DNA of 64,000 nt, from IMG/VR virus record IMGVR_UViG_3300018890_000002, positions 1-64,000 of that record, one strand, 5' to 3'. Shown piece by piece: positions 44,563-52,487 of this stretch. The position numbers and the translations under genes are program-made. Under the pieces are notes generated by a model. It worked only from the letters and a program-made list of their open reading frames with translations. It had not been told where the DNA came from and did not search any database. The DNA comes from a virus. Each line of letters opens with the position of its first letter. Position 1 is the first letter of the stretch.

Positions 44563-45172
44563 AGTTTCAGGTTACGTTTATATTGTTGGTGCAGTGGGAA
44601 CTCGATATTTTAAGATTGGCATTAGTCAAGAGTCAGTAATGAGAAGGTTGTGTAATCTTCAAACAGGTTCTCCTCTTAAATTAAGGTATGTTTATCATGG
44701 TTACGTAGCTAATATGTTTCAAACAGAAAAAGACTTACATAAGATATTTAGTTCTTTTCGTACTATTGGTGAATGGTTTTCTTTAACTACTGAGGGTGTA
44801 CAAGAATGTATTACTCTAATAAGGTTAATGCAGGTAGAGGAACAAAAAGAAGAAGTGAGTAAACCTATACTAATGGAGGAGGAAGATTTAGAAGAAGAAC
44901 CATTTTGTGATATTGCTTGGAATGTTAAATTAGTTAAAGAATATTACCCAAATACTTCTCTTGAAGATTTGTTCTTATCAATACGTAACTCAGCTTTATC
45001 TGGAAAAACTGCTAGATATATTATAAGAACTGTTTTAAAGTTTACTGATGGAAAAAACCATCCTACTAAGAGTTACACGAATCATGGAAAAACATTGTTG
45101 AAATGGTTGATAATAAATTATGACTTTAATGATGAAGTTTATAATTTACCTGAGATACAAAAGTTATTTTGA
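44552..45172 (+). CDS. T5orf172 (GIY-YIG clan) domain protein
   Basis: 206 residues. GYVYIVGAVGTRYFKIGISQ, then R-R-L-x-x-L-Q-T-G-S-P, then E-K-D-L-H-K-I-F and GEWFSLTTEGVQ is the T5orf172/MUG113 pattern, a GIY-YIG-related nuclease-like domain frequent in phages. The C-terminal half is helical and unassigned. Overlaps the ATPase gene by 11 bases. Ends in TGA before a bidirectional terminator. Confidence 0.78.
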   Translation: MKSKVSGYVYIVGAVGTRYFKIGISQESVMRRLCNLQTGSPLKLRYVYHGYVANMFQTEKDLHKIFSSFRTIGEWFSLTTEGVQECITLIRLMQVEEQKEEVSKPILMEEEDLEEEPFCDIAWNVKLVKEYYPNTSLEDLFLSIRNSALSGKTARYIIRTVLKFTDGKNHPTKSYTNHGKTLLKWLIINYDFNDEVYNLPEIQKLF

Positions 45173-45194
45173 TATTAACTAATACTCAATAAAA

Positions 45195-45230
45195 AAACTC
45201 CTTAACTTAATTGCTAGGGAGTTTCTTTTT
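45195..45230. terminator. Bidirectional intrinsic terminator
   Basis: AAACTCCTTA (45195-45204) pairs with TAGGGAGTTT (45215-45224), 10 pairs. T run to 45230 on the plus strand and A run 45191-45197 for minus-strand reading. It separates the convergent T5orf172 and terminase small-subunit genes. Confidence 0.8.
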
Positions 45231-45233
45231 ATC

Positions 45234-45917
45234 TTAGTAAGACTCTATCTCTGTTATTGCTTTAGCGTTTATTACATTTATATCTTCTACTGCTCGTTTC
45301 TCTTGTTTCATATTTTGTTCTATTCGCTGTCTTTCCTCTAAGAGTTTTTTGATTTTTTCATCCATTGCTTGAGGGTTTTGTTTTAGTTTAGTTAGTTGTT
45401 TAGTTCTTTCTTTTGTTTGTATTTCTTCTAAGTGTTCTTGTAAGGATTCAGTTCCCATTATTGCTTTAGTTAATGTATGAACTTTTCCTATTACTTCAAC
45501 TATATCTTTTAAGTCTCTTGGATTGATTTGAGGCATTTCTTCTAGGTCATATCCTTCTTCGTTTGCACTCTTAAATGCTTGAGGATATTGATTGAAGTAT
45601 GCGTTAATTAGTTGTGCAGTCTTTCCTAGTTGAGCAAGAGCTAAAGTATCTGACATATTAGATTCACCTAATATTGATGTTACTTTACCTTCTGTCATCC
45701 TCCTTCTTAACTTAGAGTCTAAGAGGTTTCTTTGATGTGTCCATTTATCTCTATGAGCTTTGTCGGTTAGAGTATTAACTGATATTTCATGTTTTTCAGC
45801 TAATCGTTTCATTGTGTATGGTCTATGACATTCTATCCCTTCTTTATTGAGATAGATTTCTCCTACCATATAATCTAATCTGATTGAATCCCAATCCCAT
45901 TTTTTGGGGAACGGCAT
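45234..45917 (-). CDS. Terminase small subunit candidate
   Basis: 227 residues. HRPYTMKRLAEKHEISVNTL, then T-D-K-A-H-R-D-K-W-T-H-Q-R near residues 32-65, is the helix-turn-helix pattern of phage small terminase-like proteins (A-x-x-x-x-V/I-S-x-x-T-L-x-x-x-A-x-x-x-x-W). The rest is helical, ending in a coiled coil. It would bind packaging start sites. It is 10.5 kb from terL and next to the large noncoding region, where a pac or cos site could lie. Confidence 0.65.
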   Translation of the reverse strand: MPFPKKWDWDSIRLDYMVGEIYLNKEGIECHRPYTMKRLAEKHEISVNTLTDKAHRDKWTHQRNLLDSKLRRRMTEGKVTSILGESNMSDTLALAQLGKTAQLINAYFNQYPQAFKSANEEGYDLEEMPQINPRDLKDIVEVIGKVHTLTKAIMGTESLQEHLEEIQTKERTKQLTKLKQNPQAMDEKIKKLLEERQRIEQNMKQEKRAVEDINVINAKAITEIESY

Positions 45918-46647
45918 ATATTATTCCTTGAATATCGTATAAATTTTTAGTCTTTCTATTTTATTTTACTTGCTTTTGAATAATTATATTTTGTGTATTG
46001 TTTTGGGTTGTTTATGTTGATTAGTTGTTAAAGGGTTTGGTGTTTAGTAACTCACACTTTCGTTGCATACGCACCTTCCCACATCCCAGCCACCTATTAC
46101 CTCTCAGCACTCACAGTCCTATAGCGTATCACTTGACAGCCTGTCCATCATCTGCTATCCTCTATTACTCTTCATAAGCTCTACTTATAACTATAACCCT
46201 TACTCATTAGCTATTCTCATTTGACGTATTCCCTATCATCTGTTACCCTATGATCCTTATATAAGTAGCTATCCCCGCTGTAAGCCGTTATCTGGTACGG
46301 CTTAGCACTACTATCCACACAGAGGCCTCTAACGTCGCATCCTAGCCACCTTATCTCTATATCCTATGTGTTCTATCTTTAGCTATATGACTAAGCTTAG
46401 ATAACCTACTAACTCTTATGACTTATAGTATGGTTGTAATATATAAGTAGTATACTAGGAGTTAGTCTTAAGACTATTAGGAACTCTAATGGCTTACCCC
46501 CTTTACAATACCTCTATTATCGTGCGAGTATAGATACATCGAATAAGAGAGACGGGCGAGCCAAGCTTAACCTTTACTCATAACTCGATTCAGAATCTTA
46601 ACCTCTAGGACATAAGCAAAACTCATAAGACAAAAGCTTAAAAAGAG
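45918..46647. other. Noncoding region, left part: pyrimidine-rich repeats
   Basis: No ORF. From about 46040 to 46440 the plus strand is rich in C and T. Visible structure: an 8-bp hairpin TAAGCCGT/ACGGCTTA at 46281-46304; a 14-base perfect palindrome TAGTCTTAAGACTA near 46463; an imperfect 31-base direct repeat beginning TTGAC at 46133 and again at 46221, with a shared CATCATCTG/TATCATCTG core; and a repeated C-x-AGCCACCT box near 46087 and 46335. Iterons of an origin or terminase recognition sites are possible. Confidence 0.4.
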
Positions 46648-46676
46648 TTGACATCTTAAGAGCAACCCGCTAGAGT
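46648..46676 (+). promoter_or_regulatory. Candidate promoter for the structured RNA
   Basis: TTGACA at 46648-46653, 17-base spacer, TAGAGT at 46671-46676, with TATAGA overlapping just after. A perfect -35 is rare in this genome. Confidence 0.5.
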
Positions 46677-46682
46677 ATAGAG

Positions 46683-47345
46683 AGTTAAGAAACCACAAGC
46701 CCGCTGAGTGCTGGCATTACATTATCGGAAAGACTCGGATCTGAGTGATCCCTAAGTCAATCCATCCCCTCGGATCTAGGCTGCTTTTAAAGTTGTCTAG
46801 CCCGAAAGGGAAAAACTACAGTTACATCTTGCGGTCAAACTTTCTCTTATGAGTTAGCTCGATCGTAATAGGTTGGCCTCACAGGCTGAATAACTTCGAG
46901 GCTGTTTTCGAGTCAATCCTTCGGGATAGTCACTCCAATAGCTAGACATAATTTAATAAATAAGAGTTAACGCTTGAAAGTCTGGCGGTTTGCTCATCTT
47001 AGAAATTGGTAACTGAGATGAACAAAGCTACTTAAAGATTAGAGAGTATTACTCCAACAGAACCTAGACAACCAAATAGTTTTACCTGCAATGGTAGCTT
47101 GACAAGCAATCTCGCTTTATACCATTATCTGCGGTAAGTAAGTTTTAACTCTAATTTCTATGGGTTACTAACTACTGAGACAAAGATAATCAAATGATAC
47201 AAGTACAGTATAAAGCACTAAAACATCTATCCCTATTTTCAACTAGCAATTGATTAGGGAGTGCGATAGATGGAGATTAAGCGAAGTAATAGGCGATCGA
47301 AAGTACAAAAGTATAGACGATCTATGGTTCGATTCCCCTAGCAGG
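46683..47345 (+). ncRNA. Large structured RNA candidate
   Basis: About 660 bases without coding text but dense in stable hairpins. Examples are GGATC/GATCC (46737-46751), CCC-GAAA-GGG (46801-46810), GCCT/AGGC (46876-46886), ATCC-TTCG-GGAT (46916-46927), CATCTTAG/CTGAGATG (46995-47020), AATGGTA/TACCATT enclosing GCTT/AAGC (47090-47126) and CTAT-CCCTA/TAGGG-ATAG (47227-47269). It ends in a T-arm-like GGTTCGATTCC (47326-47336). GAAA and TTCG tetraloops are meaningful only on the plus strand, supporting rightward transcription. Size, phage setting and nearby tRNA-like elements recall GOLLD or ROOL class RNAs; I cannot confirm either. Confidence 0.5.
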
Positions 47346-47383
47346 TATTACCGGTAAACTATCCCCGGTGACAAGTGAGAAAA

Positions 47384-47779
47384 ATGACTACTCAAAAAGA
47401 ACAAATCGATCTATCTCGTTTTTTTCCCTCTCAATGGTTGCAAGATGATTACACACTTAAAGCAAGCGAGACAGACCCGGAGGAAGAAGTTAAAATTCAG
47501 AAAGTCGAGATAGTGGAAACACTCCCCACAGTACGCAACACTGTCAAAGGGCGACTACCTGAGTATTTAAAGCTCCTTTTCATCCTTTCCTCTATGAGCT
47601 ATAAGACAGAGGATAACAAAGCTAGTTATCGAATCCTTATCTGTAACAAATCACCCAACACCTCAACCGCTTATGATTCTTTTTACTTAGTTCTAGACAC
47701 TAAGAACAACTACCGAGGTTTTGCAGACAGTGAGTTAAAAGCTTGTGAGTTAGCTGAACTGATTATCAAGAAACCTTAA
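47384..47779 (+). CDS. Unknown protein, first gene of the 47-53 kb block
   Basis: 131 residues from ATG 47384; an upstream in-frame GTG is possible. Acidic N-terminus, then alpha/beta (KLLFILSSMSYKTEDNKASY). Codon use is richer in C and G than in the virion genes. Preceded by the structured RNA region with an ACCGGTAAAC loop element. No family recognised. Confidence 0.6.
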   Translation: MTTQKEQIDLSRFFPSQWLQDDYTLKASETDPEEEVKIQKVEIVETLPTVRNTVKGRLPEYLKLLFILSSMSYKTEDNKASYRILICNKSPNTSTAYDSFYLVLDTKNNYRGFADSELKACELAELIIKKP

Positions 47780-47791
47780 CTCTAATCTAAT

Positions 47792-47866
47792 CACTGCTGT
47801 ATAGTTCGTTGCTATGCAGTGGTATTTCTCCCCTATACCGTTAAAACTGGGGAGATGTTAACCAAA
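47792..47866 (+). promoter_or_regulatory. Two-hairpin leader
   Basis: CACTGC/GCAGTG (47792-47797 with 47816-47821) encloses ATAG/CTAT with a 7-base T-loop-like TTCGTTG. Next, CTCCCC/GGGGAG encloses a TACCGTTAAAACT loop that recurs, with changes, in the leader at 48370-48405. It ends before ATG 47882. Confidence 0.5.
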
Positions 47867-47881
47867 CACAAAGGATCTAAA

Positions 47882-48328
47882 ATGTCTAACACTATCCCAG
47901 TAATTGATTCTACATCTAATCTCTGCCAGCATCAATTCGAGAATCGCTACTCTATCTACTGTCATGATCCCTTTGAAAACCAACCTATCAGCAATGAATT
48001 AATCGAGCAATTAGCTACTCAGTTAAGTGCAATTAGCCCTGTAATAGTTACTACCAAAATGGCTAGCGGTAGAATTGGTAAGTTTTTAACGGCGGATAGT
48101 TTCGATGTCTTACAGAACCAAGTCAATCAGAAGGAGGAGAATAAAGACTTTTTAGCAGAAGGGTTTAGGGGTTACTTACTAGACATCACTCACTCAGCGT
48201 TTTATAAAGGTTATCCCAAACTATTCTGGATTAATTTTGATATTGACAGAGTAGACTTAGAACTTTTTGAATATGGCGAAATAGGTTATTATCAACTGAT
48301 TAACAGGTTTGCAGTTCCTAGAATTTAA
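47882..48328 (+). CDS. Unknown protein
   Basis: 148 residues from ATG 47882, after AAAGGATC; the open frame runs back through the leader hairpins, which are unlikely to be coding. Alpha/beta, acidic, no membrane segment; the first 40 residues contain three Cys/His (LCQHQFENRYSIYCHD) that might bind metal. No family recognised. Confidence 0.6.
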   Translation: MSNTIPVIDSTSNLCQHQFENRYSIYCHDPFENQPISNELIEQLATQLSAISPVIVTTKMASGRIGKFLTADSFDVLQNQVNQKEENKDFLAEGFRGYLLDITHSAFYKGYPKLFWINFDIDRVDLELFEYGEIGYYQLINRFAVPRI

Positions 48329-48336
48329 CCCTTCAC

Positions 48337-48405
48337 TACTCCTATAGTCTGTCGTTAGCTATAGGGGCATTGATACCTAACACCGATAAAACTAGGTATT
48401 TTATC
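48337..48405 (+). promoter_or_regulatory. Two-hairpin leader
   Basis: CTCCTATAG pairs with CTATAGGGG (9 bp) around the loop TCTGTCGTTAG. Then ATACCTA pairs with TAGGTAT around ACACCGATAAAAC. Both stems differ in sequence from the leader at 47792 but keep the same order and the ACCG-T/A-TAAAAC loop, which is covariation-like evidence for structure. ATG 48430 follows. Confidence 0.55.
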
Positions 48406-48429
48406 CACCAATACTTAGGAAGAAAGACA

Positions 48430-48789
48430 ATGACTGATATAGAAAAGTTAGAAGCAATTCTTGAGATGAGAGGGAGAACGCTGCCGACAATTCAAAGAGT
48501 AGGGGAAGTAGTTAAAAGTGAAAGATGTAAAATGTGGCATCATCTAGCAATTGTTAACATTACATCATACGGTATAGGTTATATTCTAACAGTTGACAAA
48601 ACCCATCCGACTCTTAAGTATCACTACATCGCTGTTACTGCGGATTATGAACCAATAGGGATCTACAAATATATAGAAGATGCTCAACATTTTCTAGTAG
48701 GGGATCTAAAATACGCAGCAGTTCTCGGAGGTAAAAGTCAGGAAGCCAAACCTAGACCTTATGATGCTGTGTTAGGTGGCAAGAGATAG
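48430..48789 (+). CDS. Unknown protein
   Basis: 119 residues from ATG 48430, preceded by AGGAAG. Alpha/beta (GYILTVDKTHPTLKYHYIAV). The C-terminus repeats AVLGGK twice (YAAVLGGKSQEAKPRPYDAV). No family recognised. Confidence 0.6.
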   Translation: MTDIEKLEAILEMRGRTLPTIQRVGEVVKSERCKMWHHLAIVNITSYGIGYILTVDKTHPTLKYHYIAVTADYEPIGIYKYIEDAQHFLVGDLKYAAVLGGKSQEAKPRPYDAVLGGKR

Positions 48790-48796
48790 TTAATTT

Positions 48797-48876
48797 TCTC
48801 AGACTCAATGGTGAGAGATAGTGCAATCATTATCTACTAGGTTCGATCCCTAGCTGAGATCTTCCCTATATGGGAG
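48797..48876 (+). promoter_or_regulatory. tRNA-like leader A plus hairpin
   Basis: TCTCAG/CTGAGA forms an acceptor-like helix closing three arms: CTCA-ATGG-TGAG, AGATAGTG-CAAT-CATTATCT, and a T arm CTAGG-TTCGATC-CCTAG (48797-48859). The middle arm has a tetraloop, so there is no 7-base anticodon loop and it is not a functional tRNA. A second hairpin CTTCC/GGGAG follows (48861-48876), then AAGGAG and ATG 48902. Confidence 0.6.
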
Positions 48877-48901
48877 TTCACTTAAGACAAAGGAGAATAT
48901 C

Positions 48902-49198
48902 ATGTCTACTGCAATCAACAAACAAGTCAAGCAAATAATGTCTAATTTCCCTTACTACTTGGGAGAATATTTGATAGTAAAGGAGACTAAGATTACTACA
49001 CATTTAGGTAGTGAATTTGCAATCTATCGAATAGAAATAATAGTGGGGGATGTTGTAAGATATTTAGATTTAATCACTACTGTCTTTCAATGTTTTAAAG
49101 GGGTTGGCGGTTTCTATGGAGATATCCGCTCAAGTCATCGGATAGCAGAGATAATGTGTGACTCATTAGCCGTTCTAGATTACCTTGAAGAGAGATAA
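48902..49198 (+). CDS. Unknown protein
   Basis: 98 residues, ribosome binding site AAAGGAG. Alpha/beta with a Gly-rich turn (FKGVGGFYGDIRSSHRIAEI). Flanked on both sides by tRNA-like leaders. No family recognised. Confidence 0.6.
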   Translation: MSTAINKQVKQIMSNFPYYLGEYLIVKETKITTHLGSEFAIYRIEIIVGDVVRYLDLITTVFQCFKGVGGFYGDIRSSHRIAEIMCDSLAVLDYLEER

Positions 49199-49207
49199 AC
49201 ATTCATC

Positions 49208-49284
49208 AATCTACAGCCAATAGGTGGCTACTAAGTAATTAGGTTCGATCCCTAAGTAGATTATTCCCAATATGAGTTATTGGG
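49208..49284 (+). promoter_or_regulatory. tRNA-like leader B plus hairpin
   Basis: AATCTAC/GTAGATT (7 bp) closes a D-arm-like AGCC-AATAGGT-GGCT and a T arm TTAGG-TTCGATC-CCTAA (49208-49262); the anticodon arm is absent. A CCCAATA/TATTGGG hairpin follows (49266-49284), then TAGGAGG and ATG 49303. Same T loop as leader A. Confidence 0.6.
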
Positions 49285-49302
49285 GTTTATTAGGAGGATC
49301 AA

Positions 49303-52300
49303 ATGTTTAAAAAGTCTGAGCTAAAAACTATTGCTAACTGTCAGCAAGCTCTCAGAAGTTTAATTGATGTCGAGTTCTTTTGCTACGATGTCAAGACTAT
49401 TTCTTTCTATTTCGGTACAACAAAGATCATCCTTAACAATGCTGACTCTAAAGCAATTGTGGATAAGGGGCCGAAGTTAGCCGATCTACAATTAGCCTGC
49501 ATGAACTTCTCAGCAACTTATAATTATAATGTTGTCTGCAAAGTGAACAATGAAGGATTGCTAGAAAGCACTACTGCTATTTATCAGTGGGATTCTACTA
49601 CTGAGAGGATGGTATTACTCCCTCTTGATGAAAATTTCCAAGCATTTGAATGTCCTCCACTTCCTGATGATGAGACAGTAGCAAATCTTGTCGATCGTCC
49701 GATTGTTCCGTTTGATTCAGAGACTAACACAGAAGTTAAGACCGAAAAAATTGAAGTAAAACCACAATCTGAGAAAGTCAAAATCGAGAAAACTCAAGCG
49801 AGCGAACCTATTACGCCAGAACTTGTAGAGGATATTACACCGATCAAGCTTCCCTCAGAAATTGGTGTTTATATCGTTCTTTCTGATAAAGAGAATCAAT
49901 CAGTCAAGAAGCGTCTCCCCATCTCATTAGAATCAATCAGACCGCATTTAATGGCTTGGTTGTCTGGTACGGATCAACATTATCAAGGGCAGTTAGCAAA
50001 GTTTAAAGAAGCAATCAAGAGTAGCAAACATAATGCACTAACTCTCTACCTCTACCGTCCTTATACGTGGCAGGTGATGGACGTAGCAGGAGATAAACAA
50101 CTGAGAAAAGTTGAGGTAACATCTGCTAAAACTCCTGAGATTAGAACCCAAAAGAAAGGAAGTATTACGCAAAACTCAAGGGATGCGATCCCGGAGTTGG
50201 GGTCAATGTACACTATCTCACCCGTTAAAATTTTGGAGTCTGGTAACATCTACTTAGCTCAGACTTACATAGAGTTAAGTGTGGATAATGATTACCTGCT
50301 ACGATCCCGTAAGATAGCGATCTTTGAAAATGGCACTCTGAAATATCATTCAGAATTGATTGAAACTGAAAGGGATAAGCATGATATTCACCCGTTAGTT
50401 GAGGCGGATGGTAAAAGGATATTTCCGCAGATGTCTATTGCTCATATTGAGTTACAAACGTTAGAACCTAACCCTAATAACCCGGAGTATTATCTCAACG
50501 TCAAAAAACCCCACTACGAACCTGTAATAGGTGGCAAGCTAGTATTAAAATCTAGTATCACTCCCGATACAGATATGAGTCAATTTGTGAAGGTAGGGAA
50601 TGATTATTTAGAATATAATACCTATCTCAACACTCCAATAAAATTTGAGGGATTCAAACACCCTAATATCTCACCTAAAGCACCAAAAAAACATGAGATA
50701 ACTCAGAGGCAGAACGTAAAACCCGTCAAGATTCACAATGAGAAAGTAGTCAGCGGACAGATAGAATTTACTGATGTAGTCTCTACCGTGCCAATGTTAC
50801 TCAGACTTACTCCTTCTCAAACAGGGTATGCTCTAGTTGGTTTACCTCTCAAATTACCTGATGACTTTACCTACGATCTAGCGCGATATATTGCATCTAA
50901 TTTAGGACAAAACTCGATTGGTTATCTTAACTCCGAGATACAACGGGTTAAAAGCTCCCCTAGCTTGATGATCGGTAGGTTTGACAAATATCAGCTATTA
51001 TCAGCATTGGAAAAATTAGCAAAAGGAGTGTTAGCAGAGGAAAAACTAGACCCCAAAGGAGTGTTAGAGAGTAAAAATAAGCTCAAAGCATATATGGGCA
51101 AGCAGGATTTCTACTCATCATCAGTTGACCCTTACTTCTCTTTCTACCCTTTAGCTAGTGTCAAGATAGTGCAAGAGACAGAAAGCCTAAAGTATAGCTA
51201 CCGTCTGACTAATTTCGGAGACAGTCGAGGGTTAATCAAGAATAATCTCTCATCAGTACAGACCTGGATTCAACGGATCAGTTACAATCTCAAGAATTAC
51301 TTTGGAGTCAAAAAACCTGACTTTAACGAGGTAAAAAACTACCTGAAGGATAACTTTAAATTCAAAAACTGTAATCTAAAGGTCTACTATTCTACTGGGA
51401 TCTTTTTTGAAGTCTGGCATCTAGATCAAATGGTAGCTAAGCAATTAATTAGCATAATTGATCCGGCTAATACAGAGAAAGTCTGGAACATCTCAGTTGT
51501 TAATATCGCCAGAAATATCCAGTTTGGTGATAATCGGATCTTTGAAAAAGTCTTAAAGTGTAACAACTTAATAGACTCTGATCTAATACAGTTCGCCAAG
51601 TCTCAACTCTCAAAAGTAGTAGACAAATTTATCACTGCTAACGAGAAAAAATTAGTAGGTGAGGGAAAAATAAAGCAGACTACAGCAGTTAAGGAAGTAG
51701 TAGGATTTGATAAGACTAGCCACGGGTTTAGTAACATTAAGTCTACCTTCTTAAGGTTTATTACTCCTTTCTCTATTGAATCAGAAGTAGATAAAGGTAA
51801 GCTATTCAACCTTAGAACGGGTAAGATATTAGACCGTCATTCTGCTAATGACCTATTCGAGACAATGGTTAAGAATTGGAAACAATGGGGTAGAGATAAA
51901 GATTCTACAATTCATTTAGGAGGATATGAGTTTAAAAAACCTAATCCTGGTAAGTTGATGCTTGAGATACATCACAAGGTATCGGATAATCCTGAGTTAG
52001 ACAAAATTATCTGGCCCGAAGTGATCGAGATATGGTGGCAACTGACAAACGAGCCAATAGGCTTTAGAACATCATCGGGAGTAGTCTTAACACCTTGGTC
52101 TATTCACTCTAATAGAGTTGATATCTGGGAGTATAGGATCAAAATGCAAAAGATCGACATTTTACGGGATCAGAAAACTAATGAAAGTAAACCCGATAGA
52201 ATCAAGTCACATTTACAGTTGTCTATAGAGAGATTGACTGAGATACTGGATAAAACTTATCCCATCTGGTATCAACAAATATCAGAGGATGTAAGGAAAC

Positions 52301-52356
52301 ATTTAGACGCTTTAGAGGAAGCTTTAGAACTAGCTAAAGAGTCAGATAACGTCTAA
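49303..52356 (+). CDS. Very large protein of unknown function
   Basis: 1017 residues with a strong TAGGAGG ribosome binding site. About 1-130 alpha/beta; 140-180 a Lys/Glu/Thr-rich linker; 180-480 beta-rich; then a large mixed region (LKLPDDFTYDLARYIASNLG near 530; GIFFEVWHLDQMVAKQLISI near 700; VIEIWWQLTNEPIGFRTSSG near 905) and a helical C-terminus. No signal peptide, membrane segment, Walker motif or recognisable nuclease or polymerase motif. Codon use is more GC-rich than the virion genes. It dominates the 47-53 kb operon, so it is probably the effector of that block, but I cannot name it. Confidence 0.8.
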   Translation: MFKKSELKTIANCQQALRSLIDVEFFCYDVKTISFYFGTTKIILNNADSKAIVDKGPKLADLQLACMNFSATYNYNVVCKVNNEGLLESTTAIYQWDSTTERMVLLPLDENFQAFECPPLPDDETVANLVDRPIVPFDSETNTEVKTEKIEVKPQSEKVKIEKTQASEPITPELVEDITPIKLPSEIGVYIVLSDKENQSVKKRLPISLESIRPHLMAWLSGTDQHYQGQLAKFKEAIKSSKHNALTLYLYRPYTWQVMDVAGDKQLRKVEVTSAKTPEIRTQKKGSITQNSRDAIPELGSMYTISPVKILESGNIYLAQTYIELSVDNDYLLRSRKIAIFENGTLKYHSELIETERDKHDIHPLVEADGKRIFPQMSIAHIELQTLEPNPNNPEYYLNVKKPHYEPVIGGKLVLKSSITPDTDMSQFVKVGNDYLEYNTYLNTPIKFEGFKHPNISPKAPKKHEITQRQNVKPVKIHNEKVVSGQIEFTDVVSTVPMLLRLTPSQTGYALVGLPLKLPDDFTYDLARYIASNLGQNSIGYLNSEIQRVKSSPSLMIGRFDKYQLLSALEKLAKGVLAEEKLDPKGVLESKNKLKAYMGKQDFYSSSVDPYFSFYPLASVKIVQETESLKYSYRLTNFGDSRGLIKNNLSSVQTWIQRISYNLKNYFGVKKPDFNEVKNYLKDNFKFKNCNLKVYYSTGIFFEVWHLDQMVAKQLISIIDPANTEKVWNISVVNIARNIQFGDNRIFEKVLKCNNLIDSDLIQFAKSQLSKVVDKFITANEKKLVGEGKIKQTTAVKEVVGFDKTSHGFSNIKSTFLRFITPFSIESEVDKGKLFNLRTGKILDRHSANDLFETMVKNWKQWGRDKDSTIHLGGYEFKKPNPGKLMLEIHHKVSDNPELDKIIWPEVIEIWWQLTNEPIGFRTSSGVVLTPWSIHSNRVDIWEYRIKMQKIDILRDQKTNESKPDRIKSHLQLSIERLTEILDKTYPIWYQQISEDVRKHLDALEEALELAKESDNV

Positions 52357-52369
52357 CCAAGCTAGCTAG

Positions 52370-52400
52370 GGTATATCTGGTAAATTATCCTAGCTTTAGC
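52370..52400 (+). promoter_or_regulatory. Leader hairpin
   Basis: AGCTAGG pairs with CCTAGCT around GTATATCTGGTAAATTAT; the loop keeps the GGTAAA of the leader before 47384. A 90-base spacer follows before ATG 52488. Confidence 0.4.
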
Positions 52401-52487
52401 TACTAACTTAGATAACGTGCATAATCTGCATACCCAACTATCTATTATTAGTAGTGAACTGTAAACACTCAACATAGGACAGAAACA

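Noticed and set aside
47087-47345. tmRNA or intron-split tRNA
   Set aside because: GGTTCGATTCC resembles a tRNA-like 3' half and ACCTGC/GCAGGT could pair, but D-arm sequence, tag ORF and a G-U acceptor pair of tmRNA are not found, and the T stem is imperfect.
46683-47345. Group I intron
   Set aside because: No recognisable P3-P7 core sequence or interrupted gene or tRNA could be found.
48797-48859. Suppressor tRNA with TCA in the middle arm
   Set aside because: The middle arm pairs into 8 bp with a CAAT tetraloop, so there is no 7-base anticodon loop; the D loop is only 4 bases.
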